DNA of 64,000 bases from Boswellia sacra (Eukaryota > Streptophyta > Magnoliopsida > Sapindales > Burseraceae), in contig SNVD02014776.1 in the NCBI GenBank assembly GCA_013180625.2, positions 682,001-746,000 of the forward strand. Reading direction: 5' to 3'. Position 1 is the first letter of the stretch. The number at the start of each line of letters is the position of its first letter. The position numbers and the translations under genes are program-made. The notes under the pieces were generated by a model. The model worked only from the letters and a program-made list of their open reading frames with translations, was not told where the DNA came from and did no database searches. Positions 35,403-47,926 of the stretch are shown piece by piece.

Positions 35403-38400
35403 CAACAGTTCTCGCTTCCAAAATTTTTTTCATACTATTCCAGTGAAACGAATGGAAGTAAACGTATAATTTATGATCAATCATTTGCATCTCATCTCTT
35501 TACATTTTATGTACGGAAAAAGCTACAGTATTGTTGCAGACGTAATATCGAAGACAGAAATGATTATTCATTAAAGAGAGTACAAGCAATGAATGAAGAC
35601 AATTATAATACAAAACAAAACAAAACAAAGGAGTTGATTGCAACCTACTAAGCAAGCACATGTCACATATAAACTCATAATCTTGTCAATCAAGATATGC
35701 TAATGTTAACCTCGTGAGATAATAGAAACACCACAGTGGCTGAAACCAAGCACCACGTGAGCTTTTTAGATAAGAAAAACAAATTGAGTTGCGAAAGCAA
35801 ATTTGAAAATCAACCAAGATAATCATCAGAACAGTGAGAAGACACTGTCACAAGAAACATACATACAACAATAAATCAAATTCGAAAGGTTTACTTGCTC
35901 CTCGTTTTGAGTCATTTTCCCACTAGGAAGATGCTGCTCCCCAACTCTGATTTTAGATCAGAAATAAATGTTTCTTGAAGTCAATAGATTCATCATTTGC
36001 TCAAGCCTAAATGTTTATCTAATCAAATATAAATGACTCAGATGTAAAAGGAGAACAACTCATGACAGCAGATCTCTCAGTGCAATAATTCAGCTTAAGT
36101 TTGCAGGTCTACAGCTTCATAAAAGACAAAGAGAAGAGTAACCATTCAGAATTTTGGAAAGAGCAACTCACTGAGTAAAACCTAGCAAACTAAGATCAAA
36201 TTTAAAGATCTTTTGTTAGATTCATATCTATTAATGTTGATAAAAGTACATCTTTTTCAGTCAATAAGATAAGCTTTATATTTGCTTTTAAAAATCTTTT
36301 GCAGTTCAAAAATATAGAACAAAAATGCACAATAAAAAAAAAGCAGGAGATACATGAAATCTTGGGAGAGGGGAGAAAGAAGAATCATACACTAGTGCAA
36401 ACAAAAATAAATTGTGAATCTTGTGAGCGGCTTGCAATATTCCCTTGCCGCATGGTCCAACAACACTAAGTGAAACAAGAGCATTTGATATTTTACACAA
36501 TAAAAATATTGCCCATGTTCAAGCTACCAAAGCAAATAATGGTTGATTGCAAATTGTATTCTACGCTGACATGAATGCACTGGAGAACGAAGATAACTTG
36601 AAGACAAGTTCATTATCTAATTTTGGGCACATGTTTTATGAGCTGTACATCACATGATTAGTAAACAGTTAAATATAATAATACTAAACAACATGTATAA
36701 GCTGCATGCCATATCGTTGCCAGAAGCAAAAATCACACTCTGGCCTGCTCAGGTACTTCCAACTCCTATTAAAATATAATGCTAAACCACGTGTTAATAA
36801 AACTTGCATGCTCGCATACCTAATACCCTCCACACCCCAAGATAAATTTGGCTTTTGTATCCAATTATTATTTAGCCATTTTCTTAAGAGCAATATTGCG
36901 TGTAAAACTAATCCATACAACTCGATAAAATGCAAAATCATTAAATTAGTAAAAATTAAGAGTATGAAAGACATTTTGATAAATAACATGGTGACACTCA
37001 TCCAGTGATATTGTGTGTATATCTAGTATTATTATTTTGATAATGCTGAATAATGTAACAATAACTATTTTCTTCACCGCAACTTTCAAAAATATTAAAT
37101 TGGCATTCAAGAATACAAACAGGTATGAGAGATATTCATATAAACTTCTTGGCGGGCCAAAAGGGGCACTTGGCAACCAGCCTACAACCACACTAATAAG
37201 GAACATAACAGTCAAGTACCAGCTCTCATTCTAAAAAGACACAAGTAGAAAAATAAGCTTCAAAAGCTGGACAAGCATCTTATATGACAGGAGAGCAGTG
37301 ATACCAGCCCTATGATACAGCTAAGAGTCTTAAGAAACCCAACCCTGCCACAAATAAAAAGAAGAAGAAAATTCAATCTCTTATATGAGATATAAAAAGA
37401 CAAAAGTTGAACCGAAATGAAAAGAATTTTAAGTATCATGTCACTGCAACAAAAAATGAAACAAGAACATGTTTGCCAAAATTGCTTTTTTCATCTAGAA
37501 TACCAAAAAAAAAAAAAAAAAAGGTGAACCAAAATGAGAAGAATTTGAGTATTATGTAGTAGATAAAAATAATGCTAGTCTTACAAACTTTTTATATAAA
37601 CTCTTGGATACAAACTAACGTGTCATGAGATGATTGAAGTAATAAATATACAAAATCTACTCATTTAATGAAAGACAATGATGTGTAAATAAATAAGTAA
37701 TGCCATATCAGTTTGTATGTAGAATTAGTAAGTATAGCATTACTCCATAGATAATAGTACTCATCTCCATCAAGGATAAAAGAATCATATACACAACTAA
37801 AGACTCTTGTATAATCATTTCATCTAAAATCCAAGTGAAGCGAAATGCAGCTCCTTGGTGCCTCTTTAATGTTAGATGCCTAACTTAAAAAAAAACACCT
37901 GTGCCACAATTATTTGTCTCCAACTGTACACAACTGGAAAAGAGGAGTGCTCAAGGAGAGCACCACAGAACTTCATGAAACGAAAATTAAAGGTGCAACA
38001 AATAGCAGGTATATTTATAACAATGACAGGAACAATTATTAAATTCCTTATGTGTAGTGGAAAGGAAAACAAACAGCGTTCCGTCAAATATTTGCAATTC
38101 AAAACCTATTGGCTTTTCAAGATATTCAGATGTGGCACAGGCAGAACTTGTGACAAAGTGCAAGAAGAATTGGCTACTGAACTCAATCAGGCATTGAAGT
38201 CAGCAACCACAATGTCCCATGAATACAAGGATTTGATAGCCAGTATGAAAGGTAGATTCTAAAGGCAGAGAAAAGTTGAAGGTTAATAATGAGAACAAAT
38301 TGAACCCTTATCGCAACACGTTTTTTTGGTTTGGTTTCCTTTGGCTTTCAGCTTTCTGGAATGATGCATATAACCATATGCTGAAATAAGATACTGTTGT

Positions 38401-39120
38401 AATAATACGTTCATAGGATAACGAATTCATGCTCAGTAAAATAAACCGTTGTATGAGCTCAGTCAATATTTTGAAAACAGAATATTTTTTCAAAATATTG
38501 AATGAGCTCATACATTTTGGTCTTCTACTGAAGATCCATTACGTGGTGCAACTGACAAATGGCAAAAGAGAAGAATATTTAACAGAACAGGTTGATTAAG
38601 ACTCTGAAAAATTGAGGAAATAATAAGCCCATGGTCATTATATTTAACAGATTAGACATACTACCAATGCCTTTCTTCCAACAATTCAGGCAGAAGCAAG
38701 GTGGTCTAAAAGGAACTTTTACAGATCATGATACTATGTTATGACTGAAAATACAGAAAGCAATATGCCTAGAACTTGCATACCTATTACTCGGGTAAGT
38801 GTCCAACCTATACGGCAATAATAAAAGCAAAATACCAATGCTGAATTAAAAGCACAAAACACAAGTCATACCAAATAAATTTTCTCATAAATTTTTATTT
38901 CTATTCATGTCCTGTCTGCAGATAACAAATAGGCTTCAGCAAACCAAAATTACGGAGCAAAAACTCGAAAAAGAATGGTCTAAAGTAATAAATTACAATA
39001 ACATGTTGCTAAATCATAAATAATGGAACGCATATGATATTTATTACTGCAAGAAACACATAAAGATACGAAAGGCAACATAAAGCAGCAAAATAACCTG
39101 AACGGCTGAACGGCCGATCA
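35403..39120. other. Downstream flank of the GDP-fucose synthase gene, unassigned
   Basis: This contains the 3' UTR of the minus-strand gene ending at 39121. Minus-strand frames near 36946-37215 (SWYLTVMFLISVVVGWLPSA, then PFGPPRSLY) and 36420-36500 look exon-like. I could not link them into a gene or name a family. The rest is intron-like or intergenic. Confidence 0.4.
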
Positions 39121-40182
39121 TCATTGCTTGACATTCTCCAAGTACCACTTATAAGTATCAACAAGTCCATCTTTAAGCTCAACCTTGGGCCTCCACCCCA
39201 ACCCAGCAAGCTTCGAACTATCCATCAACTTCCTAGGCGTCCCATCTGGCTTCGACGAATCCCAAACAAGCTCTCCCTCGAACCCAACAACTTCCTTCAC
39301 CAACTCCGCCAAATCCTTGATAGTAACTTCTTTCCCGCTCCCTACATTCAAATGTTCCAACCCAATGTAGTTTTCCATCATATAAACGCACGCGTCAGCC
39401 AAATCATCCACGTGTAAGAACTCCCTTAACGGACTTCCGCTCCCCCACACCACTACTTCTTTCGCTCCTTTTACCTTCGCTTCATGAAACCTCCGCATCA
39501 ATGCCGGCAACACGTGCGAATTCTCTGGGTGAAAGTTATCGTTCTGACCATACAAATTCGTCGGCATGGCCGAAATGGCGTTGAAATTGTATTGGATCTG
39601 GTACGCCTGACACATCTTGATACCGGCGATCTTGGCGACGGCGTACCATTCGTTTGTCGGCTCTAACGGACCGGTCAGTAGAGCCGATTCGGGGATTGGC
39701 TGCGGGGCGAATTTCGGGTAAATGCAAGAAGAGCCTAGGAAGAGAAGTTTCTTGACGCCGTGGCGGTAGGCGGAGTCGATGACGTTGGTCTGGATTTGAA
39801 GATTGATGGAGATGAAGTCGGCGGGGTAAGTGTTGTTGGCGTGGATCCCACCGACTTTGGCGGCGGCGAGGATGACATAAGTAGGCTTCTCGGTGCCGAA
39901 GAAGGCGTCGACATCGGATTGGCGAGTCAGATCGAGCTCGCCGTGAGTGCGGAAGAGGAGATTGGTGAAGTTGAGAGAGATAAGTTTACGGACAATGGCG
40001 GAGCCGACTAGGCCGCGGTGACCGGCGACGAAGATCTTGGCGGATTTATCAGCGAGGAAAGAGTCTGTTGAGAGAGAAAATTTAAGTTAGTAATAAAAGA
40101 TCTTAGGGATCTAGAAATGTTAGGAGATTTTCTCGGGAACCAAACAAAGAGAGAGAATCTTACCGGTGTTTGAGCTTCCCAT
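39121..40182 (-). CDS. GER: GDP-L-fucose synthase (GDP-4-keto-6-deoxymannose epimerase-reductase), two exons
   Basis: The enzyme makes GDP-L-fucose from GDP-4-keto-6-deoxy-D-mannose with NADPH in the cytosol, for cell-wall and glycoprotein fucosylation. Exon 1 is 40164-40182 (19 nt) and exon 2 is 40064 down to 39121. The 99-nt intron has GT-AG ends. The product is 320 aa, close to the family's 310-325. The Rossmann motif GHRGLVG is at residues 21-27. SSC with catalytic Ser118 is followed by Tyr147 and Lys151 in YAVAK, the SDR-type active site. [20 protein letters not shown] is a family hallmark. The start ATG opens MGSSNTDSF in the short first exon, as in plant orthologues. The reading frame is intact. 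Confidence 0.95.
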
Positions 40183-40225
40183 AATTTGATTGGTAATCTG
40201 AAGTCTGAAGACTGAAGTGAGAAAG

Positions 40226-40228
<3 letters not shown>

Positions 40229-40257
<29 letters not shown>
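40229..40257 (-). repeat. (CT)n tract in the 5' leader or promoter of the GER gene
   Basis: A GA run on the plus strand is a CT run on the transcribed strand, about 46-75 bp before the start codon. Such pyrimidine patches are common near plant transcription starts. Confidence 0.8.
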
Positions 40258-40309
40258 GCCAAGTCCGTCGGTCAGATGTGCTTGGAAGCTGGAACCACTT
40301 TGTATCATT

Positions 40310-40970
40310 TGGGCATGTTTGAGTGGTGCAATTTAAAGCCCAATTACTTTGAGATTTACGAGTTGTGTTTGTGCACATATTTTTTCTTATAATAATATTA
40401 TATATAAAATCAATCGAGTTGTACAATTTTATTTATATAATTAGGTATAATAAAAATTAATTAGATAAATAAAAATAAAAAATAAATTAATTAATTTTTA
40501 ATAAATAAAATAGAATCTACACATTCAATAGATTTGTATCATATTAGATTATATAGGTTACAAATGTACAACTTGATTATATACGTATTATTATTATTGT
40601 TTTATTTAAGAGCAAAAAACTTCTTCCTTCCTTCTTAGTTCAATTTTTTATTTTAATCTCCTTAATGACATTTTTTAACTTTATGATGTTCTATTTGTTT
40701 TGTTTTCCGAAAATATTTTCTAAGAAATGCATACCAACTACTGCACTTTAAATCAACATCAATTGCCCGATTTTACTTAATCTTGAAAAGTAAAATCCAA
40801 AATTTTAAACAAACCAATCTAGTGAGTCACATATGAGAAACTTCACTGGAAAATAAGGAAACTTCATTAGAAAATTTGGCAGCTTCGCTCGGAAATTTTT
40901 CGAAACTTCCTTGGTCAATTCAAAGGATTAATAATCATCCAATGTTGTTGGGCCGCATTATCTTTTAGCC
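40310..40970. other. Intergenic stretch, no gene seen
   Basis: AT-rich spacer lies upstream of the GER promoter. Nothing structured was found. Confidence 0.5.
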
Positions 40971-40979
40971 GAGAACCCA

Positions 40980-41138
40980 ATGGACTTTGCGAGGGAAATG
41001 GTTTTTGGACTAGGCCACCCAACATTTCCATATGAAGATCACAACTCGAGGCCCATGAAAAATGAATTCTGCTTTAATTGCCCTCCAAGTGTAGATCCAT
41101 ACTTGAGGAACTGGGCTAAAGCTGCACAACTTAATTAA
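40980..41138 (+). pseudogene. Short coding-like fragment, family not recognised
   Basis: An open frame of 52 codons, open three codons further upstream, reads MDFAREMVFGLGHPTFPYED and ends PSVDPYLRNWAKAAQLN with a TAA stop. Composition (Cys, Pro, Trp, Gly, few Lys/Asn runs) is unlike the AT-biased chance frames around it. I infer a C-terminal exon or a gene relic. No upstream exons were found. Confidence 0.35.
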
Positions 41139-42664
41139 GCGATGTTCGGAGTTGATGACACGGGCTTAAACAAGCCCGTCATTAGGCCGTTAAATGCACC
41201 AAACGAGATCTCCATGTTATTCAAGTTCTAATTCACATTACGATTAATATGACATATCTCAAATCTTATAAATAGTGTGTGTGTGTATATATCAAATGAT
41301 GTGTAATCCTAGATACCATACAACCGTATTCATATCAAGTAGAATGTAAATTTAAAATATTTACAATTTAAGCATTATTTTGCAATATTTTAGCTCAACC
41401 TAGATAATTACAAACTATTCATCATCTCTATGATATATTAAAGATTTATAATCAACGGAGTGTCACTTTTACTATTAAAGGTTTATAATGATTGGAGTCC
41501 ACTCTTAATAATAAACATACGATAATTATTTATTGTAATACTAGTTCTTTCATATAAGCACAAAATTATCTCATGTAAAAAACATTGGTTAGGGTACATT
41601 CTTGTTTGTGGATATTATTTTATGATATAAAAACTTTTAGATTATATGAATAGTCATTTGAAATTGAATCACCAATTCCAATGTGTAATAATGATAGTAA
41701 TACTAACATATAAAGGTAATAAAATCAGGAACTTATCACAAATCACACCTTTACCGTTAACGGGAGGTGATTAAAAACATATAATTGAAGGTCCCTCTTG
41801 TTTCTATTATCTTTGTTACGTATTTCGTGTCCCCATAAATTGATTGATATAAAGTAAAGCATGATTCTTCAAGGAAAAACGGGCTAAAAAACATCATCAT
41901 AAGCTCTTTTAGAAAGCAAAGCTGCCATAACTTCACAATAATTAAGAAGGAAAGAAATGAAAGGGCAAGGCTAGGAGAGAACCTAGCATCTTCAAAATTG
42001 TAACAAATTTATGGGGGAAATTGGGTCCTACCAAATTGTCTTAACGTGGGAGAAAAAAGGGGGTCCTCGAGTGACCGAACAATGAATCAATCATATCAAA
42101 GAGATTGCCTCTTCATGGTTTAATTTTTTATGTCTGTCTCTATCCTTTGCTTCGTCATCCTGAATCATTTGTTACGCTTGTTGGAGACAATCACGAATTG
42201 CAAGTGCAACTTTACACATTTGCCTGTTTATTCTCATCAAAGTATTATTTTGATTGAACTGGATTGCATCAAAACCTCGTTTTACCCAACCCTTATTCCA
42301 ATAAAGAATTATTTACTTGAGGAGAAAGGGGAAAAGTTGAACAAAACTCAATGGATTTGCATATTATAGAAATCTCTTGAATAACCAAATAGAATAATTA
42401 TATACAACGAAAGTTCATCACACTAAAATCAAATGAGCGTACGATAACAATCGCGAGAAAGATAAGAGAAATCTAAATCTGCCTTAAACAACGCAAACAA
42501 GACCACCTTAGACATGGCCAGGCCAAGCCTCCCTATTATAATAATCCTAAACACGACCATATTACATAAAATAACATAACTTAAGCAGAAGCAGCTTTTT
42601 ATTTACTACTATAAAGCTTCTCAGTAACAGCTAAAGAACTGACTGTTGACTCAGAGACTCGAAT
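41139..42664. other. Intergenic stretch and 3' flank of SAMDC
   Basis: No gene is seen. The right end should contain the SAMDC 3' UTR, as the minus-strand gene ends at 42665. AT-rich runs and a short GT microsatellite at about 41277-41285 are present. Confidence 0.5.
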
Positions 42665-43789
42665 TCAAGCTGGCGAAACACGAGGACAAACTGCCAAGCG
42701 ACAACCCACCTCCTCCTCCTCCCCCGCCACATCCTTCCAGCACTGCTTCGTCACCTTAGTAAGGGGGCGTACTGCGCACCCATTACACTTAGCTGAATAA
42801 GTCTTGTACACCAAACACCTACCACCTGACAGATCCTGCTTCACCACAGTCTCACAAGTGTACCCATCCACTTCAGCACAATCAATGGCCCACCACTCGG
42901 TCCTACTGCTGCATGTTATAGCAATGGAGAACTCACGTGGAAGGAAACAAGGGAGGACCCTCTTGATCAACGTCTCGAATCTCACCGTCCCAGGATCGAA
43001 CCCCATCGCCTCATAGCTAGCGTAGCTAAAACCCTCCTCTGGGGTCACGTGCACCGTTGAGAAAGCCGAGCCATCGATTCCATTCATAGAGTACCCACAC
43101 GGGTCAAATTCGAAGTCGCAGATCACGTGACTCGGAATGATCTCATTAATTCCGGACACTTTCGTCATTTCACCAGCGCCTCCAGAGTTCTTGAAAAACA
43201 CGGCCGCTTGCTTCTTGTCCAAGCCAGTCATGCACATCTCAACAGTCACCACGTCATCCGATGATACCTCCTTTGACGCCGAGTAAACGTGCCAGTTACG
43301 ATTCGGAGCATTCGGATCGCCGATCACGTAGGCTTTGACGTCGTTTAAGTGACTGAAGTACTCGTTCAAGGTTGAGACTTCCTCAATGAAGCTACGATGA
43401 GGGGCAGGTTGGTAATTTGGGAAAATGAAGCTGCCACGTGAGTACTTAACTGATAAATCACTGAGTGAGAGTGACTCGGCGAGTTTGAGAATCTGCGGGA
43501 TTGATTTGAGAAGTTTGGTTGTTCCACAAGTTTTGAGGACTATCTTTAATGGGTAAACGAAGAGGCTCGACTCAGATAAAACGTACGAGTCGAACTCGGC
43601 GTTGGATAGCTGAGAGACAATAGTGCACTGAGCGAGTTCAAGGATCGAGTCGAGTTGGGAACGACTCAGGGCACGTAGGCCGAGTCCAGATGGGTCAGTG
43701 AAAATGGGAGGAGGGGAGAAACTAATCTCCAAACGTTTTTCAAAGCCTTCGAATCCGATTGGAGAAGGAGGAGGCAAATCAATAGCCAT
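42665..43789 (-). CDS. SAMDC: S-adenosylmethionine decarboxylase proenzyme
   Basis: The enzyme makes decarboxylated AdoMet, the aminopropyl donor for spermidine and spermine, in the cytosol. The single open frame of 374 aa has no introns, as usual for the plant main ORF. The self-cleavage site YVLSE|SSLFVYP puts the pyruvoyl-forming Ser at residue 74. Cys88 (KTCGTT), Ser234 (CGYSMNG) and His248 (HVTPE) are the known processing and catalytic positions. Glu14 and Glu17 lie in FEGFEKRLE. A PEST-like TVHVTPEEGFSYASYE segment spans 245-260. The start begins MAIDLPPPSPIGFEGFEKRL, matching family N-termini. Translation is expected to be limited by the uORF pair upstream. The gene is intact. Confidence 0.97.
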   Translation of the reverse strand: MAIDLPPPSPIGFEGFEKRLEISFSPPPIFTDPSGLGLRALSRSQLDSILELAQCTIVSQLSNAEFDSYVLSESSLFVYPLKIVLKTCGTTKLLKSIPQILKLAESLSLSDLSVKYSRGSFIFPNYQPAPHRSFIEEVSTLNEYFSHLNDVKAYVIGDPNAPNRNWHVYSASKEVSSDDVVTVEMCMTGLDKKQAAVFFKNSGGAGEMTKVSGINEIIPSHVICDFEFDPCGYSMNGIDGSAFSTVHVTPEEGFSYASYEAMGFDPGTVRFETLIKRVLPCFLPREFSIAITCSSRTEWWAIDCAEVDGYTCETVVKQDLSGGRCLVYKTYSAKCNGCAVRPLTKVTKQCWKDVAGEEEEVGCRLAVCPRVSPA

Positions 43790-43943
43790 GGCTAGGAGGA
43801 GTTCTTTAACAATTTCTTTTCTTTATTATTTGTTGATTTTTAGAGCTTCAAAACGACGACGAACAGAAAAAGAGAGCTTATGAGAAAAAGAGACTTGATA
43901 ATCCTACTCTACCAAAGAAGACATGGGCTATGCTTGGATTATA

Positions 43944-44198
43944 TCAGGATGGTTTCCTGACGCACTGCATATGAAACAAACAAAACATTAACAAAAACGA
44001 AACGGTTAAAAGAAAAACCAGATTGAGAAAGTGAGAGATTGTTGTTGTGTATATTACGTTGGAGTAAGCAGCAGAACGGAACTTCTCGATGCCACCGTTT
44101 GGACGAATGTCTTCAATGCTGTAACCGAGGGGAGCTTCGTAGTGGAGGGAATTGTTACTACTACTACTAGACTTCTTCTTGCCACCTTTGGTCTCCAT
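43944..44198 (-). CDS. Conserved SAMDC upstream ORF (53 aa), two exons
   Basis: This is the small uORF known from plant SAMDC leaders, where it represses translation of the main ORF when polyamines are high. Exon A is 44198-44058 (47 codons) and exon B is 43964-43944 (six codons plus stop). The peptide starts METKGGKKKSSSSSNN, contains LHYEAPLGYSIEDIRPNGG and ends AAYSNCVRKPS, the conserved form. The ATG shares its first A with the stop of the tiny uORF. Its stop lies about 155 nt before the main ATG, room for reinitiation. The intron (44057-43965, 93 nt) is a multiple of three and has no in-frame stop, so retention would give an 84-aa variant with the same ending. Confidence 0.93.
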   Translation of the reverse strand: METKGGKKKSSSSSNNSLHYEAPLGYSIEDIRPNGGIEKFRSAAYSNVIYTTTISHFLNLVFLLTVSFLLMFCLFHMQCVRKPS

Positions 44199-44206
44199 TA
44201 CAACAT
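44198..44206 (-). CDS. Tiny SAMDC uORF (Met-Leu-stop)
   Basis: ATG TTG TAA on the minus strand overlaps the small uORF start by one base (44198). This one-base overlap is the conserved plant arrangement. At low polyamine level ribosomes are thought to use the tiny uORF and bypass the small one, allowing main ORF translation. Confidence 0.85.
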   Translation of the reverse strand: ML

Positions 44207-44225
44207 TCACGCTTCTGCTTCAACC

Positions 44226-44412
44226 CTGATAAAAAAACAAACCCTTTCAGATTTCTTCACGCAAAAACAAGATCCAACCCCAATACGCAAATACAGAGAG
44301 CAACAAAGAAAGAACTCAAGAAAATAACGGAAACCCGCTAAAGATAATCTCGAAGAGATTAATGGGTAGATCGTTTAAAATAGTAATAAAGAAGCAAAAC
44401 CCTAATACTTAC
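44226..44412 (-). other. Intron in the SAMDC 5' leader
   Basis: Donor GTAAGTATT follows exon sequence ending at 44413. The acceptor is a T-rich tract ending ATCAG before 44225. The 187-nt intron lies between the first leader exon (about 44590-44413) and the exon with the uORFs. The boundaries are read from splice signals only. Confidence 0.65.
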
Positions 44413-44614
44413 AATTCTATTAACGAAATTCGGATACAGAAACCTTGAAGATGAATCGTAGAAGCCTTGTTTTCTTGATTAAGAGGTGGAAGTGAAGAAG
44501 GAGAGAGAGCGAACGAGAGAAGCACGGGGTTGAGAGAGCGGGAGGAAGATGGAAATTAGCAGCGCTTTGAGACGGTAGGTTTTGTGTGAGAGAGAGAAGG
44601 GAGCGGAAAGGGAG

Positions 44615-44622
44615 TATTTATA
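44615..44622 (-). promoter_or_regulatory. Probable TATA box of the SAMDC gene
   Basis: TATAAATA on the minus strand implies a transcription start near 44585. That gives a leader of about 800 nt before splicing, in keeping with the long uORF-bearing leader. Confidence 0.65.
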
Positions 44623-44639
44623 GAAGGAACAAACGAGGG

Positions 44640-47600
44640 CAAAGGGATTGGCTATACTGAATAATAAACGATTGCTCCTGGAAAGTCCGCAACGGGCGTG
44701 GCGTTAGGGTTTTTGGTTTGTGCAAAGGAATTCCTTTTCCAATTATGAATATAATCCACGTGGCGGCTTTTCACGCTCGGGACGTTGTTACTCTCTTTGT
44801 TGCTCGGCCACACATTGTTAGCATTTAACTGGTGAGATTGAGAGATTCTAGCCCACGTTTTATGGGCGCGTGTTCATCACTTCTGTCACAAGTCTCGAAT
44901 TTTCTTTTGAAGGTACTCATTGGTTCAAATATGTTACAAAATACAAAAATAAAATTTGATTATTTTTAATCATTATAGGATCAATAGTTTTTAATTTTTT
45001 AATACATAGAATGTAGCGATATGAGCATTTTCTTTTAATGTTCAAAATACAGATTAAATGACTTCAAAATTCAAATCAAAATAGTCAAATAATATGAATT
45101 TGATGATTAAATAATAGTTTTTTTAGCTTTAAAAGATTATTATTTGTACATCTTTTTTGGAATAATAAATTAATAAAAATAATTATTTGACCTTTTATTA
45201 TGTACTTAAATATCACAAGAACATGAATCGTGAGATTAGGCTCGACAATGGGGCAATGCGGGTCTGGATGGCACGTACCCATTCCTACCCATCAAACAAT
45301 TTTTTGTCCCACCCCTCCCTGCCCTGCTTAATTTAAATTTTATTAAATTATTTAATCTAAAATATAAATATATTGATGATTGTTATTTAAAGACTATAAA
45401 AAGCATTATATTCAATTTACTTCATTAAAAAAAACATAAATCTATAGATTTTAAAAATAACAATAAGTATAATTTATACTTGACCTAAAATAAAATAAAT
45501 ACACACATGATATGTATTCTAAAATACTTTACAATCGAATCTAATTATCTAACAATCACTAAAACTCAAAAGAAATAATGTTAATTTCTATTAGGTAAAA
45601 AAACAATTCATTACTCACAAAGTTTATATAAGTTTTTATTTATATTGGTATTGTACAAGTTAAATAGTGATTGTAACTCAACTCAAATAGAAATAAAATT
45701 AATTTATATTAGATAAAAAATTTATCACTCATAAATTTTATATAAGTTTTCATTTATATTGAAGTTTTGTAAGCTAAATGATAATTGTACAAATTAGTTA
45801 TATCATCTAAAAAAAATAATGATCACTAATTACACTTTATTAGTAATAATGTTTAAAGTATATTATTGCTTTTAAACTGGTTGATTGACATATTTTCAAA
45901 TAATTTATAATTTTATAATAGCATGTTGATTTAATTTTAATCTAATAATAAAAATATGATTGACTTATTCCAATTAATTAGTATTGCATGTATATATAAC
46001 ATTAATAATTCAATTAATTAACTTAAATTATGATAAATAATTTGTTTAAGGTTATAAGATTATTCTTATCATATTTCTATTTATATATTTAGAAAATAAT
46101 ATATTGATTATATTAGAGGTATACCTTTTGGTAACAATCTTGTTAATATTGTAATTAGTACTAGTCATCTATATCAATATGGTATATATTATACAAATTT
46201 AATTTATATAAAATACAAATATTTTATTTTGTCATTATAACATGACTAAATTAATGTTAGTATACTAAAAGATTTATAATTATTAATTAAAATGTAACTT
46301 TTGTTAAAGTTTTTGTATTATTTGTAAAAGTTAAAGAATTCACATATATGACAAATTTAACAAAAATAACCTTAAAAATGACATAGCAATCCCAAAATTA
46401 TGAAACTGTACAAAAATACCCCTACATCTTCCGAGGCCGGGTTGAGCAATGGGTCTAAGGGACTGGGACTAGGACTGGATTTGGACTTGGACCAAGACCT
46501 GTCTCGAACGAGGCAGCACACTTAAGGATCCAGACTCACCCCTAAATTCGAAAAAGATGGGTCGGGTTATGACAGGGCTCCAGACCCAATTGGTTTTTTT
46601 GTCATTTTTACGTGAGATATTAAAATTATTTTATCAACAAAGATCTTTTACAGAATTAAATGATAGACAAAATGATAATAGATAATAATACAAAGAGCTT
46701 GAACATAAATTGGGATTTTTTTTTCTAATACTAGGCTTTAAGGTTATTTTTATTCAAATTTTAAATTAGATCTATTTTTTTAGAAAAATAATTTAAGAAA
46801 ATTCACCATTAAAACTAAACGAAATTGGTTTTTAAAAATATGAAACTAATTTTTTATCTAAAAAATTCAAAAATAATTAAAAATAAGTATCGGTTTATCT
46901 CAAATCTAATTGATTAGATTAATAATTAGACAATTGGATGTGGCTTTGTTTTCGGACCATCTTATCTAGACTAAATTAACAATTTATGGTTTAGTGGACC
47001 CAAGCACATTTACCTACCGCGCGTGAGGGCAACTTCATGTCAAGTGCACTCTTAAAGCGACTAACAAATGCACAAATATTCATGCATCTGTCGTCATCTG
47101 TCACGAGTTTGATGAGCCACTGCATCGTAAATCAATGAGCCTTTTACACGTCGGAAATTAAGACTACATAACACGAAGAGTTCGTGCCTCGACTTGGCGG
47201 GACAGTATCCTGATTATTGCCCTTTGGTTCTGCCAGCCTACCGGCCCTTAATAATTTTTGCTTACTAAAGAATCTAATCTTTGGAATTTTAATTGGAAGG
47301 ATTAAATTAAATGTTTGATTTATTCAATTAATTAAAATAAATATAAGAAAATAAGGGACATATTTAAGAATTGCATTAGGGTTTGGAATACAATTCTGAT
47401 ACAAAATTATTTCCTTTATTTTTTAAATGTATCTTTAAATTCTAATACTATTTTAAAAAAATATCATCTTTTTTTTTTTAAGATACAAATTGGAATATTA
47501 AAAAAAATGATAATCTCATTTAGTAATGGAATCAAATCATCTTGGTAAGGTTAGAAATCCGTTAAAATGGGATAAGATTTTTACTTTAGTTTATGTAAAA

Positions 47601-47890
47601 ATAATATAAATTCATAATCATGATAAAATAAAATATTAGGGAGGATATTTATGATTTGTTAATGTTGTTAATTAAAGATGATCAAGGGGATTTGTAGACG
47701 AGGCGGCTCACCGACCTCCACTCAACCATTTTAATTATCCTATTTCATGTTTAATATTTTTACTTTTCCTTGCTTTTTCCTTTTTATGTGGAGCTCTTTG
47801 TGTCTTTCCTTTGTCATCGTCTCCCTGCATCTCTCTTAAGAGATGAATATTTAGATAAGGAAAAAACTGTTATAACAATAGTGGTAGTTT
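44640..47890. other. Promoter flank, then AT-rich intergenic DNA
   Basis: The first part is SAMDC upstream sequence. From 45240 to 46580 GC-richer patches with GGGCAATGCGGGTCTGG and GATGGGTCGGGTTATG border an almost pure A/T core. This may be a decayed hAT-type element, but I cannot align its ends well. No gene is visible. Confidence 0.45.
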
Positions 47891-47926
47891 CTTTAGTTCG
47901 AAGAACTGGTGTTTGAAGGATGCCAG

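Noticed and set aside
36420..37215. Exon-like membrane-protein frames on the minus strand
   Set aside because: Hydrophobic stretches arise easily in T-rich DNA, the pieces do not join through convincing splice sites, and no family was recognised.
37876..38262. 128-codon plus-strand frame
   Set aside because: Only its last 40 residues look protein-like, there is no family match, and it lies downstream of the GER gene where UTR or spacer is expected.
39760..40426. Frames on both strands over the GER first exon, intron and leader
   Set aside because: They are shadows of the GER exon or of the CT repeat.
45240..46590. Possible large hAT-type element bordered by GC-rich patches
   Set aside because: The two border patches are alike in style but do not align as inverted repeats, and no target duplication was found.
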